DNA from: Microbacterium sp. Marseille-Q6965
GTDB lineage: Bacteria > Actinomycetota > Actinomycetes > Actinomycetales > Microbacteriaceae
Direction of reading: 5' to 3'
Assembly (NCBI RefSeq): GCF_946151065.1
Contig: NZ_CAMGZA010000001.1
Location: forward strand, 868,001-932,000
DNA length: 64,000 bases
Of the stretch, positions 27,219-36,256 are shown piece by piece. A program made the position numbers and the translations under genes. How positions within the stretch are numbered: position 1 is the stretch's first letter; every line of letters starts with the position of its first letter. The notes beneath the pieces were generated by a model. It ran no database searches. It was not told the DNA's origin and saw only the letters and a program-made list of their open reading frames with translations.

Positions 27219-27398
27219 TTTCCCGGGACGCCGACCGCGCGGCGGCAGCTCGCGCGACGGCGGGATCGACGAGCGCTTCCGGCCCACGCCCGCGACCGCT
27301 CCCGTGAGCGGGTGCACCGCGTTCCCGTCGTCCTGGCCGTGGCCGCGGCGGCGCTGCTGCTAGGGAGCGAACGTCGGGGTCGGCGGGATCATCACGGA

Positions 27399-27418
27399 CG
27401 GCGGGTGCCCTCCCGCCG
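27399..27418. terminator. Hairpin between convergent acc and lpdA genes
   Basis: CGGCGGG - TGCCCT - CCCGCCG, a perfect 7-bp stem in the 221-bp gap between two convergent stops. No T tract on either side. The rest of 27219-27439 shows no convincing gene. Confidence 0.4.
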
Positions 27419-27439
27419 ACGGCCACTGAGCCCGCGGCG

Positions 27440-28876
27440 TCAGGAGCGGCCGCGGAGGTCGACGCCGTGCATGGCGCGGGCGGCGTCGGTGATCGACGTG
27501 GTGAGCGACGGGTAGGCCGCGAACACGCGCCCCACCTGATCCACCGTCAGTCGGCGCTCGACCGCGATGGCGATCGGGAAGATGAGCTCGCTCGCCTTGG
27601 GCGCGACGACCACGCCCCCGATCACGGTGCCCGATGCCTCGCGCGCGAACAGCTTCACGAAACCGTCCTTGACGCCCATCATCTTGGCGCGCGCGTTGGC
27701 CTCGAGGGGGAGCTTGTAGACGGCCGCACCCTCCTCCTGCGTCCAGCCGACCGTGGCGATCTCGGGGCTGGTGAAGATGTTGGACGCGATCCGACGCTCG
27801 GAGAACGGGATGACCGCGTCGCCCATCGCGTGGAACACCGCGGTGCGCCCGAGCATGCCGGCGACGGAGGCCAGCGGCACGAGGTTCGTGCAGTCCCCGA
27901 CCGCGTAGATGTTCGGGACGGACGTGCGGCCGACCTTGTTCACCATGATGTGACCCGAGTCGGCGAGCTGCACTCCCGCGGTCTCGAGCCCCAGGTCTTT
28001 CGTGTTCGGCACGGCCCCGACCGCCATGAGGCAGTGCGACCCCTCCACGGTGGACCCGTCGGAGAGGGTCACGATGACGCCCTCGCCGGTGTTCACGACC
28101 TTCTCGGCCCGCGACTTCGCGAGCAGCTTCATGCCGCCGCGCCGGAAGACCTTCTCGAGCACCTTCGCGGCATCGGGGTCCTCGCCGGGCAGCACCTGGT
28201 CGCGGCTGGAGACCAGCGTCACCTGCGACCCGAGGTTCATGTAGGCGGAGGCGAACTCGGCGCCCGTCACGCCCGAGCCGACGACGACGAGGTGCTCGGG
28301 CACGGACTCGAGGTCGTACAGCTGCTTCCAGGTGAGGATCCGGTCGCCGTCCGGGCGGGCGTTGGGGAGCTCGCGCGGCGAGGCGCCCACCGAGATCACG
28401 AAGGTGTCGGCCTCGATCCGGTCGAAGTCGGTGCCCTTCGGGCCGGTGGAGACGACGACCGCCTCGTCGCCCTCGAGCCGACCGTGACCGGAGATGACCT
28501 TGACCCCCGCCTCCAGGAGCTGCTCGCGGATGTCCTCGGACTGCTGGCCGGCCAGCGCCAGGATGCGCTTGTTCACGGCGAGCAGGTTGATGGCGACCTC
28601 GGGCTTGAGCGGCTTGCCGTTCTCTCCCCTGGCGTAGAACTGCACCCCGAGGTCGCCGGCGTCACCGATCGAGCGCGCCGCGTCGGCCGTGGCGATGAGG
28701 GTCTTCGAGGGGACCACGTCGGTGAGGATGGCCGATCCCCCGACACCCGTGCTCTCGATGAGCGTCACCTCGGCGCCCAGCTGCGCGCCGGCGATCGCCG
28801 CCTCGTATCCGCCGGGGCCGCCCCCGATGATCGCGATCCGCTGCTTGCGCTCGAAGTCGAAGGTCATGCCGCCCAT
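27440..28876 (-). CDS. lpdA: LpdA-type NAD(P)H flavoprotein dehydrogenase lacking the redox disulfide
   Basis: 478 residues. FAD-binding RIAIIGGGPGGYEAAIAG near the N-terminus, NAD(P)-binding VVVGSGVTGAEFASAYMNLG, second FAD motif NIYAVGDCTNLVPLASVAGMLGR (split here: NIYAVGDC, ASVAGMLGR) and the dimerisation domain. Canonical lipoamide dehydrogenases have C-x4-C before IPSK; here the region reads GVGGSAILTDVVPSKTL with neither cysteine. Mycobacterial LpdA (Rv3303c), an NAD(P)H:quinone oxidoreductase, has the same loss, and purine nucleoside phosphorylase and phosphomannomutase are also neighbours there. It should not serve pyruvate dehydrogenase. Two starts are possible (28876 or 28867). Confidence 0.88.
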   Translation of the reverse strand: MGGMTFDFERKQRIAIIGGGPGGYEAAIAGAQLGAEVTLIESTGVGGSAILTDVVPSKTLIATADAARSIGDAGDLGVQFYARGENGKPLKPEVAINLLAVNKRILALAGQQSEDIREQLLEAGVKVISGHGRLEGDEAVVVSTGPKGTDFDRIEADTFVISVGASPRELPNARPDGDRILTWKQLYDLESVPEHLVVVGSGVTGAEFASAYMNLGSQVTLVSSRDQVLPGEDPDAAKVLEKVFRRGGMKLLAKSRAEKVVNTGEGVIVTLSDGSTVEGSHCLMAVGAVPNTKDLGLETAGVQLADSGHIMVNKVGRTSVPNIYAVGDCTNLVPLASVAGMLGRTAVFHAMGDAVIPFSERRIASNIFTSPEIATVGWTQEEGAAVYKLPLEANARAKMMGVKDGFVKLFAREASGTVIGGVVVAPKASELIFPIAIAVERRLTVDQVGRVFAAYPSLTTSITDAARAMHGVDLRGRS

Positions 28877-28943
28877 TCTTCCCTATCCCCTCTCCGCCCC
28901 ACGCTCCCCGCGCCCGCCCGCCACCGACGGCGTGGCGCGTGAC

Positions 28944-28949
28944 TATCGT
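28944..28949 (+). promoter_or_regulatory. -10 box of the nucleoside phosphorylase operon, leaderless
   Basis: TATCGT followed by six bases and the ATG at 28956; no ribosome site in between. Confidence 0.5.
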
Positions 28950-28955
28950 TGCCCT

Positions 28956-29780
28956 ATGACGCATCCCCTCGATCCCCCGGCCGACCCGTTCGAGGTCGCC
29001 CGCCGGGCAGCGGACGACATCGCGAGCCTCACGGGCGTGGAGCGGCACGACATCGCGGTCACCCTCGGCAGCGGGTGGGGCAAGGCCGCCGATCTCATCG
29101 GCGAGACGGTGGCGACGGTCCCCGCCACCGAGGTCACCGGGTTCTCCCGGCCGGCGCTGGAGGGTCACGTGGGCACGCTGCGCTCCGTGCGCACGGCGCA
29201 GGGACGCCACGTGCTCGTGATCGGCGCGCGCACCCACTATTACGAGGGCCACGGGGTGCGGCGGGTGGTGCACAGCGTGCGCACGGCGGCCGCGTCGGGG
29301 GCCACCACCATGGTGCTCACCAACGGCGCCGGCGGCATCCGCGAGACGTGGGCGCCCGGCCAACCCGTGCTCATCAGCGACCACATCAACCTCACGGCCG
29401 ACACCCCGCTCGAGGGCGCGACGTTCATCGACATGACCGACCTGTACTCCGCTCGCCTGCGCGCCGTCGCGCGCGAGGTGGATCCGACTCTCGACGAGGG
29501 CGTGTACTGCCAGTTCCGCGGGCCGCAGTACGAGACGCCGGCCGAGGTGCGCATGGCACGCGCGATCGGTGGCGACATCGTCGGCATGTCGACGGCGCTC
29601 GAGGCCATCGCCGCGCGCCAGGCCGGAATGGAGGTGCTCGGCTTCTCGCTCATCACCAACCTCGCCGCGGGCATCTCGCCGACCCCTCTCAGCCACGAGG
29701 AGGTCATCGAGGCGGGCCGCGAGGCCGAGGGCCGGATCTCCCGCCTGCTGGCGGACGTGATCGGGCGGGTCGCATCGTGA
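28956..29780 (+). CDS. Purine-nucleoside phosphorylase
   Basis: 274 residues, trimeric-type PNP (PNP/MTAP class). VTLGSGWG binds phosphate near the N-terminus; GRTHYYEGH-like segment (here ARTHYYEGHG) and LTNGAGGI follow, and GPQYETPAEVRMARAIGGDIVGMST is the family signature with the substrate-binding glutamate. It splits purine nucleosides with phosphate. The next gene, phosphomannomutase, overlaps by 4 bp (GTGA), so ribose-1-phosphate made here could be handled by the mutase, a plausible but unproved link. Confidence 0.94.
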   Translation: MTHPLDPPADPFEVARRAADDIASLTGVERHDIAVTLGSGWGKAADLIGETVATVPATEVTGFSRPALEGHVGTLRSVRTAQGRHVLVIGARTHYYEGHGVRRVVHSVRTAAASGATTMVLTNGAGGIRETWAPGQPVLISDHINLTADTPLEGATFIDMTDLYSARLRAVAREVDPTLDEGVYCQFRGPQYETPAEVRMARAIGGDIVGMSTALEAIAARQAGMEVLGFSLITNLAAGISPTPLSHEEVIEAGREAEGRISRLLADVIGRVAS

Positions 29781-31429
29781 CGGCGCTCGATCGCGCGCGC
29801 GCGTGGGCGGCGCAGGATCCGGATCCCGCCACGCGCGCGGAGCTCGAGGCGATCATCGCCGCCTCCGAGGCCGGCGATGCCGCCGCGGCGGCGGACCTGG
29901 AGGCGCGTTTCGCGGGCCGGCTGCAATTCGGCACCGCCGGCCTGCGCGGCGCGCTCGGGGCGGGGCCGCGACGCATGAACCGGGTGCTCGTGGCGCAGGC
30001 GGCCGCCGGGTTCGCCGCGTACCTGCGCGAGCGCATCCCCGACCGCACCCCGGTCGTGGTCGTGGGCTACGACGGGCGCCGCAACTCCGACGTCTTCGCG
30101 CGGGACTCGGCCGAGCTGTTCGCCGGTGCCGGGCTGCGAGCGGTGCTGCTGCCGCGGCTGCTGCCCACGCCGGTGCTGGCGTTCGCGCTGCGTCACCTCG
30201 GCGCCGACGCGGGGGTCATGGTGACGGCCAGCCACAACCCGCCGGACGACAACGGGTACAAGGTCTACCTGGGCGGCGACGACGGGGGCTCGCAGATCGT
30301 CTCGCCCGCCGACGCCGAGATCGCCGCCCACATCCAGCGGATCGCCGACACGGCGCGCGTGGGCGACCTGCCGCGCGGCGAGTACGAGCTCGCGCCAGAA
30401 TCGGTCGTCGACGCCTACGTGGCCGCCACCGCCGCCGTGGCGCCGGCGCCCGATGCCGCCGACGGCATGAACTGGGCGTACACGGCGATGCACGGCGTGG
30501 GATGGGAGACGTTCGCACGGGTGCTCGACGCGGCCGGCTACCCCCGCCCCGCGCTGACGACCCCGCAGATCGAGCCGGACGGGGCCTTCCCGACCGTCGC
30601 CTTCCCCAACCCGGAGGAACCCGGGGCCATGGATCTCGTCTTCGCGACCGCGACGGCCGCCCGCGCGGAGTTCGTGCTGGCGCACGATCCCGACGCCGAC
30701 CGCCTCGCTGTCGCCATCCCCGACGGCGACGGCTGGCGACGCCTCACCGGCAACGAGATCGGTCTTCTGCTCGGGCTGCGCGCGGCACGCCGCGCGCAGG
30801 GCCGGGCGCGCGCGACGCTGGCATGCTCCCTCGTGTCGTCCCCCGGGCTGGCGGCGATCGCCGAGCGATACGGGCTCGACTTCCGCGAGACGCTGACCGG
30901 GTTCAAGTGGATCTCGCGCGCCCCCGGCCTCGTGTACGGGTACGAGGAGGCGCTGGGCTACCTCGTGAACCCCGAGACGGTACGCGACAAGGACGGCGTC
31001 TCCGCCGCGGTCGCGGTGCTCGGCCTGGCCGCCGAGGCGCGCGGCCGCGGCGCCACGATCGCCGACCTGCTCGACGAGCTGACGGCGCAGATCGGCGTGT
31101 ACCGCGACGGTCAGGTATCGATCCGGGTGGACGATGTGGCCGTCATCGGGCGGATCATGGCCGCGCTGCGCGCCGACCCGCCCGCGGCCTTCGGCGAGCG
31201 CGCCGTCGTGCGCGGCGACGACCTCGCGGCCGGTGCCGCCGGGCTCCCGTCGGGAGACGTGCTCCGCTACGCCATCGACGACGGTTCGCGGGTCATCGTG
31301 CGCCCCAGCGGCACCGAGCCGAAGCTCAAGGTCTACCTCGACGTGCGCGGCGCGGACGCCGCCGAGGCCGCCGCCCGCCTCACCGCGCTCGACGCCGCCG
31401 TGCGCGACCTGCTCAGTAGGCTCTCCTGA
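29777..31429 (+). CDS. Phosphomannomutase/phosphoglucomutase family protein
   Basis: 550 residues, alpha-D-phosphohexomutase superfamily. FGTAGLRGALGAG starts domain I; the phosphoserine loop is TASHNPPDDNGYKVY with S152; the metal loop is DPDADRLAV; sugar specificity loop GYEEALGYLV; phosphate loop RPSGTEPKLKVYLDV near the C-terminus. Size and GYEEALGY type resemble the PGM2/PmmB (phosphopentomutase-like) group. Operon with the nucleoside phosphorylase suggests phosphopentose interconversion in nucleoside salvage as an alternative to mannose metabolism. Confidence 0.9.
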   Translation: MTALDRARAWAAQDPDPATRAELEAIIAASEAGDAAAAADLEARFAGRLQFGTAGLRGALGAGPRRMNRVLVAQAAAGFAAYLRERIPDRTPVVVVGYDGRRNSDVFARDSAELFAGAGLRAVLLPRLLPTPVLAFALRHLGADAGVMVTASHNPPDDNGYKVYLGGDDGGSQIVSPADAEIAAHIQRIADTARVGDLPRGEYELAPESVVDAYVAATAAVAPAPDAADGMNWAYTAMHGVGWETFARVLDAAGYPRPALTTPQIEPDGAFPTVAFPNPEEPGAMDLVFATATAARAEFVLAHDPDADRLAVAIPDGDGWRRLTGNEIGLLLGLRAARRAQGRARATLACSLVSSPGLAAIAERYGLDFRETLTGFKWISRAPGLVYGYEEALGYLVNPETVRDKDGVSAAVAVLGLAAEARGRGATIADLLDELTAQIGVYRDGQVSIRVDDVAVIGRIMAALRADPPAAFGERAVVRGDDLAAGAAGLPSGDVLRYAIDDGSRVIVRPSGTEPKLKVYLDVRGADAAEAAARLTALDAAVRDLLSRLS

Positions 31430-31514
31430 TCGCCCGGGCCGAACCGTCGTCCTCACCGGGCCGCTCTTTCCCGGACGGGCCGATCCCGGCCGGTTCGCGG
31501 CGCGGGCGGGGCGG

Positions 31515-31520
31515 TAGCGT
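31515..31520 (+). promoter_or_regulatory. -10 box of the orphan HPr gene, leaderless
   Basis: TAGCGT followed by six bases (GGGGGC) and the GTG start at 31527. Confidence 0.5.
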
Positions 31521-31526
31521 GGGGGC

Positions 31527-31787
31527 GTGCAGCGGATCATCGTGGTGACGGCGCCGGATGGGCTGCACGCGCGTCCCGCCGCCCAGCTCGCTCAGCTCGC
31601 CCAGGGTCTGCCCGGTGCGCTGCGCCTGTCGGTCGGTGACCGCGTGGTCGACGCCGCGAGCGTGCTGGCCGTGATGGATCTCGAGCTCGCGCCGGGCATG
31701 CGCGTCGTCCTCGACGCCGACGGCCCGGCGGCCGAGGCGGCCCTCGACGCCGCCGCCGCGATCCTCGCGCCCGGCTCCGCCGGCTGA
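31527..31787 (+). CDS. HPr-family phosphocarrier (second copy)
   Basis: 86 residues, with the HPr active-site motif GLHARPA (H14) and the DAASVLAVM segment with S45 at the place of the regulatory serine. It lies alone, 97 bp after the phosphomannomutase and convergent with mtlR. The window holds another HPr beside enzyme I; the two proteins share the active-site region but differ strongly elsewhere. This one could be a regulatory paralogue rather than the main phosphocarrier. GTG start, no ribosome site, predicted leaderless. Confidence 0.86.
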   Translation: MQRIIVVTAPDGLHARPAAQLAQLAQGLPGALRLSVGDRVVDAASVLAVMDLELAPGMRVVLDADGPAAEAALDAAAAILAPGSAG

Positions 31788-31854
31788 CCCGGGCGCGACA
31801 CCGGGCGACCGCAACCATCCGCGCCGGTCCTTGCTCGACGAGCGCTCTTCCGGC

Positions 31855-33792
31855 TCAGCCGTCGATGACGGCGGCGAGCTCGTCGAGGAACGACGACAGG
31901 TCGGTGCCGCGGCGGATGAGACGCTGAGCGTTCTCCGGCTCGCCGAACACCTCCACGAACTGCTCGAACACCGTCTGGAACGCCTCGCGGTCGCTCTCGC
32001 TGAACGCCACGAGCGCCACGACGGCCACGCGCCCGTCGCCCCACGGGATCGGCTGCTCCGCGATCCCGAGCGCGATGGCCGTGCGCGTGGCGGTCATCCG
32101 GAGGGCGTGCGGCACGGCGAGCGTCTCGGTGAACGCGGTCGACGAGAGCCGCTCGCGTTCGATGGAGCTCTCCACGTAGTCCTCGCCGACGACGCCCTGC
32201 GCCACGAGCAACTGGCCCAGTCGACGGATGACGCCCTCTTCGCCGCCGTCCGCGTCGAGTCCTCGCACGAACGCTCCCGGGGCGAAGTAGCGGGCCAGCT
32301 CGGCGCGCAGCCGCCCCAGGCGCCGCGCCCGGCGCACGCGGGCGGCGGCGGCGGTGACGCGCTCCACGTCGGCGTCGGTGAGGAAGGGCTGGATGCGCAC
32401 GATGCGGTCGGACGGCACGGGCGGGTCGATCGTCGTCAGCACGAGGTCCGTGCCGATGTCGTCCCAGTCCACGTCCACCCGGGTCTCGACGCTCGTCACC
32501 TCCACGGCGCGGCCCAGCGAGCGGTCCACGCTCGAGCGCAGCAGCTCGTGCAGCTCGTAGTAGCCCGGGCACACGATCGTGGCGCTCAGCACGGTCTCGG
32601 CGCGGCGGCTGCGCTCGAGGCGACCACCCACGTGCATGGCGATGTAGGCGATCTCGTCATCGCGGATCGGCACTCCGAGGGTCTCGGACAGCTCGCCGGC
32701 GATCGAGACGGCCACGTCGAAGATCATCGGGTAGGCCGACTTCAGGGTGCGGGTGAGCGGGTTGCGCGACCACGCCTGCTCACGCGCCCGGTACACGAGG
32801 TTCTGCACGTGCAGGGCGAGCCGCTGCACGAAGTCCTCGTGCGCGATGTCGACGAGATACCCCTCCGCGGCGCGCGTCACCGCCGCCGACACGGCCGCCG
32901 CGATCTGGGGATCGGGGCGTGCACCGCCGGGTTCTCCCGGCGCGCCCGGCACGACGATGCGGGTGAGCACGAGCGCGGCCAGGTGCACCCGGTCGCCGCG
33001 GCCGAGCTCGACGCCGAAGTGCGTGCGCGCGAGATCGCCGATCGCGTCGGCGATCCGCTCCCTGGTGGGGTCCGTGTCACCGTGCGCGGCTTCGAGGGCG
33101 TGCCCCTGCGCGACGCGGTCGGCGGCGATCGCGGCGTGCAGCACGACGTCGGACGCGGCGAACTCGTTGACGAAGTAACCCAGCCGCCCGAGCGCGGCCA
33201 CCAGGTCGGCCTTGAACGCGCCGAGCGCGCCGGAGGGGATGGCGAGGGCATCGGCCGCGCGGCGCAGCGACGCGAGGTCGAAGGCGCCGTCCTCCATCTC
33301 GTCGTGCACGAGGCGGCTCACGAACCGGCGCCTGGCCAGCTCCGAACCGGTCAACCTCAGGCGCGATCCGTGTCGCTCCAGCGCCAGGCCGGTTCCCTCG
33401 GCCGCCGGGCCGGCTCCGCTCAGCAGCCCGCGCACGCGTCCCAGGTCGGCCTCCAACGTCGCCGAGCTGACGTGCAGACGGTCGGCGGTGTCGAACACGT
33501 CGATGCCGCCGTCGGTCTCGAGCAGCGCGCGCACGATCTCGTGCAGCCGCTGGCGCGGCGTGCCGGGCTCGGCGTCGGCGCGCAGCGCCGCGGCCGCGCC
33601 GGGCAGCGCGCGGTAGCCGGCCGGCCCCGACTCGATCGCGTCGCCGCCGGGCACACGCGCGTTCACGGCGGTCACGTACGAGCGCACGCTGCGCGGCGTG
33701 ACGCCGAGCTGATCGGCCAGCGTCGCCGCGGTCACCCAGTCGCCGCGACGCAGCAGGATGCCGAGCATCCGGTCCTGCCGTCGCCTGGTCAT
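31855..33792 (-). CDS. mtlR: MtlR-type PTS-regulated transcriptional activator (PRD protein)
   Basis: 645 residues. N-terminal helix-turn-helix domains (residues 1-80 with AATLADQLGVTPRSVRSYV, and a second near 85-160), two PTS regulation domains (about 175-285 and 290-400, with histidines in YIAMHVGGRLE), a EIIB-GAT-like domain (VLSATIVCPGYYELHELL onwards) and a C-terminal EIIA-mannitol-like domain with the candidate histidine in ETLAVPHALRM. This is the MtlR/LicR layout: phosphorylation by HPr and EIIs sets activity. It is divergent from the PTS operon it presumably activates, with a 136-bp shared region. Confidence 0.92.
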   Translation of the reverse strand: MTRRRQDRMLGILLRRGDWVTAATLADQLGVTPRSVRSYVTAVNARVPGGDAIESGPAGYRALPGAAAALRADAEPGTPRQRLHEIVRALLETDGGIDVFDTADRLHVSSATLEADLGRVRGLLSGAGPAAEGTGLALERHGSRLRLTGSELARRRFVSRLVHDEMEDGAFDLASLRRAADALAIPSGALGAFKADLVAALGRLGYFVNEFAASDVVLHAAIAADRVAQGHALEAAHGDTDPTRERIADAIGDLARTHFGVELGRGDRVHLAALVLTRIVVPGAPGEPGGARPDPQIAAAVSAAVTRAAEGYLVDIAHEDFVQRLALHVQNLVYRAREQAWSRNPLTRTLKSAYPMIFDVAVSIAGELSETLGVPIRDDEIAYIAMHVGGRLERSRRAETVLSATIVCPGYYELHELLRSSVDRSLGRAVEVTSVETRVDVDWDDIGTDLVLTTIDPPVPSDRIVRIQPFLTDADVERVTAAAARVRRARRLGRLRAELARYFAPGAFVRGLDADGGEEGVIRRLGQLLVAQGVVGEDYVESSIERERLSSTAFTETLAVPHALRMTATRTAIALGIAEQPIPWGDGRVAVVALVAFSESDREAFQTVFEQFVEVFGEPENAQRLIRRGTDLSSFLDELAAVIDG

Positions 33793-33928
33793 GTGCGCCT
33801 CTCCCGTCGTCCCGATCAGTCAATCACGCGCGACCGCGACCCGATCTTCCGCACGGGAGGAAAGAAGCCTGGTTGCCGGCCGCCCCCGCGCGCGCGGAGG
33901 ATCGATCGGAAGGGAAAGTTGGAGATCG

Positions 33929-34255
33929 ATGAGGATCCTTGTGGTGTGCGGCGCCGGCGCGTCCAGCACGTTCGTCGCCCTTCGCATCCGCCGCGCCGCC
34001 CACGCCGCGGGGCTCGACCTCGCCGCGTTCGCCGGCACGGAGCGCTCCCTCCCGATCGACCTCGACTCCACGGACGTCGTGCTGCTCGGCCCGCACCTGC
34101 ATCGCTCCCTCGATGAGGTGCGCGCCCTGGCGGCCCCGCGCGGCGTGGCCGTCGGCGTCCTCCCGGACGACGTGTTCACCGACCTCGACGGCAGCCGCGC
34201 TCTCGCGCTGGCCCGCGCCGTCGCCGATCAGGGCGCCGACCCGGCGTCCGCCTGA
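33929..34255 (+). CDS. Orphan lactose/cellobiose-type PTS EIIB protein
   Basis: 108 residues. VVCGAGASSTFVALRIR is the EIIB phosphocysteine loop (C8) of the lactose/cellobiose class, with the small acidic C-terminal half. It is the first gene of the mannitol PTS operon, 13 bp before HPr, with GGAG as ribosome site. No EIIC or EIIA of the same class is nearby, and the mannitol transporter already has its own EIIB, so its partner is unclear; a regulatory role (for instance towards MtlR) is a guess. Confidence 0.83.
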   Translation: MRILVVCGAGASSTFVALRIRRAAHAAGLDLAAFAGTERSLPIDLDSTDVVLLGPHLHRSLDEVRALAAPRGVAVGVLPDDVFTDLDGSRALALARAVADQGADPASA

Positions 34256-34268
34256 CGAAGGGATGCCC

Positions 34269-34544
34269 ATGAGCACCATCTCCCGCACCGTCCGCATCGC
34301 CGCCTCGCACGGCCTGCACGCGCGCCCCGCCAAGCTGTTCTCGCAGGCCGCGAAGGACTCCGGCGTCCAGGTCACGATCGCCAAGGGTGACGGAAAGCCG
34401 GTCAACGCCGCGAGCATCCTCGGCGTGATCGCCCTCGGCGCCAACACGGGCGACGAGGTCACCCTCGAGGCGACCGGGGAGGGCGCCGAGGAGGCGCTCG
34501 ACCGCCTGGTCGCGATGCTCGAGACCGACCAGGACGCGGAGTGA
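34269..34544 (+). CDS. ptsH: HPr phosphocarrier protein
   Basis: 91 residues with the phosphorylation motif HGLHARPAKLF (H17) and the NAASILGVIALGA segment around the regulatory serine. The ATG at 34269 has AAGGG six bases upstream; an ATG two codons earlier is less well placed. It overlaps ptsI by 4 bp if ptsI starts with GTG. It receives phosphate from enzyme I encoded next and passes it to the mannitol EIIA. Confidence 0.95.
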   Translation: MSTISRTVRIAASHGLHARPAKLFSQAAKDSGVQVTIAKGDGKPVNAASILGVIALGANTGDEVTLEATGEGAEEALDRLVAMLETDQDAE

Positions 34545-36202
34545 CCGCCATGACCGAGATCCGCGGCGTCGGCATCGGCCAGGGCGTGGCCCACGGCCCG
34601 ATCGCCCGCATGGCGCCGCGGCTCGAGGCGCCCAGCGACGCCCGCAGCACCCGCACCCCCGACGAGGAGAAGGCGGCGGCCGCGCAGGCCGTGGCCGCCG
34701 TGGCCGCCGAGCTGAACGCGCGCGGGGAGCGCGCGGGAGGCGCGGCGCAGGAGGTGCTCGAGGCTCAGGCGATGATGGCCGAGGACCCCACCCTCGAGGA
34801 GCAGGTGGGCGCGCTCATCGACGAGGGCCACACGGCCGAGTACGCCGTCCACACGGCGTTCGCCGGCTTCGCGCAGACGCTGCAGGAAATGGGCGGCTAC
34901 CTCGGCGAGCGCGCGGCCGACCTCGCCGACGTCTCCCAGCGCGTGATCGCCCAGCTGCGCGGCGTGCCCGCGCCGGGCGTGCCCGAGCTCGACCACCCGT
35001 TCGTGCTCGTCGCGGACGATCTCGCCCCGGCCGACACCGCGCTGCTCGACCTCGAGAAGGTCCTCGCCGTCGTCACGACCGAGGGCGGGCCGACGTCGCA
35101 CACCGCCATCCTCGCGGGCGACAAGGGCATCACCGCCGTCGTCGGCACGGGCGAGCACCCCGATCTCGTCGACGGCGCGACCGCGCTCGTCGACGCCGCC
35201 GCCGGCCTCGTCGTGCTCGACCCGACCCAGGAACAGCTCACCGAGGCCGACGAGCGCACCGCGCGCCGCCGCGCCGCCGCGGCGGCCCCCGTCACCCCCG
35301 GCGAGCTGGCCGACGGCACGGCGATCCCGCTGCTGGCCAACCTCGGCAGCCCGGACGCGGCGGCCGAGGCGGTCGAGCTCGGCGCGGAGGGCGTGGGCCT
35401 GTTCCGCACGGAGTTCCTCTTCCTCAGCGCCGACGAGGCCCCCACGGTGGAGGCGCAGCGCGCATCGTACGAGAAGCTGTTGACGGCGTTCCCCGGCAAG
35501 AAGGTCGTCGTGCGCGTGCTCGATGCCGGCGCCGACAAGCCGCTGAAGTTCCTCACCGACGACGACGAGCAGAATCCCGCGCTCGGACTGCGCGGGCTGC
35601 GCAGCCTGCGCGCGCACGAGCAGATCCTGCGCGACCAGCTCACCGCGCTGGCGCAGGCCGACGCCGCCACCGACGCGGACCTGTGGGTCATGGCGCCCAT
35701 GGTCTCGAACGTCGAGGAGGCGCGGTACTTCACCGACCTCGCGCACGAGCACGGGCTGAAGACGGCCGGCGTCATGGTGGAGGTGCCCGCCGCTGCCCTG
35801 CTGGCCGACGCCATCCTGCAGCATACGGACTTCGGGTCCATCGGCACGAACGACCTCGTGCAGTACACGATGGCGGCCGACCGCCTGCTCGGCACGGTGT
35901 CGTCCTTCCAGGACCCGTGGCACCCGGCCGTGCTGCGGCTCATCGCCGAGGTGGGCGCCGCCGGCGAGCGGCACGGCAAGCCCGTGGGCATCTGCGGCCA
36001 GGCGGCCGCCGATCCGCTGCTGGCCGTGGTGCTGGTGGGCCTGGGGGCCACGACGCTGTCGATGTCGCCGCGCGCGCTCGTCGACGTGCGCGCCGAGCTG
36101 AAGCAGCACTCCCTCGACGACGCCCGGCGCATCGCGCGCGCCGCCCTCGCCACCACCGACGCCGAGGCCGCCCGCGAGGCCGCGCGCACCGCCGTCGCCT
36201 GA
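34541..36202 (+). CDS. ptsI: Phosphoenolpyruvate-protein phosphotransferase (PTS enzyme I)
   Basis: 553 residues. It autophosphorylates from PEP and phosphorylates HPr. The active-site histidine is H187 (GGPTSHTAILAG); the PEP-binding domain has EGVGLFRTEFLFL, MAPMVSNVEEARYF, IGTNDLVQY and GKPVGICGQAAADP, where the catalytic cysteine is in GICG. Two starts are possible: GTG 34541, overlapping ptsH (GTGA), and ATG 34550, with GGAG eight bases upstream. Gene order EIIB-HPr-EI-EIICBA-MtlD puts the general PTS proteins under mannitol control. Confidence 0.96.
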   Translation: MTAMTEIRGVGIGQGVAHGPIARMAPRLEAPSDARSTRTPDEEKAAAAQAVAAVAAELNARGERAGGAAQEVLEAQAMMAEDPTLEEQVGALIDEGHTAEYAVHTAFAGFAQTLQEMGGYLGERAADLADVSQRVIAQLRGVPAPGVPELDHPFVLVADDLAPADTALLDLEKVLAVVTTEGGPTSHTAILAGDKGITAVVGTGEHPDLVDGATALVDAAAGLVVLDPTQEQLTEADERTARRRAAAAAPVTPGELADGTAIPLLANLGSPDAAAEAVELGAEGVGLFRTEFLFLSADEAPTVEAQRASYEKLLTAFPGKKVVVRVLDAGADKPLKFLTDDDEQNPALGLRGLRSLRAHEQILRDQLTALAQADAATDADLWVMAPMVSNVEEARYFTDLAHEHGLKTAGVMVEVPAAALLADAILQHTDFGSIGTNDLVQYTMAADRLLGTVSSFQDPWHPAVLRLIAEVGAAGERHGKPVGICGQAAADPLLAVVLVGLGATTLSMSPRALVDVRAELKQHSLDDARRIARAALATTDAEAAREAARTAVA

Positions 36203-36256
36203 TCGTTTCCTCCCCTACCCGATAACCCCATACCCATTCAGAAAGACGAGTCACCA

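Noticed and set aside
27312..27428. Possible small secreted peptide gene (GTG start, hydrophobic first 20 residues)
   Set aside because: After the hydrophobic stretch it becomes Arg-rich, lacks a ribosome site, and runs into the lpdA antisense strand.
33758..33928. Longer start for the EIIB protein
   Set aside because: The extension overlaps the mtlR start and encodes no EIIB sequence; MRILVVCGAG is the natural N-terminus.
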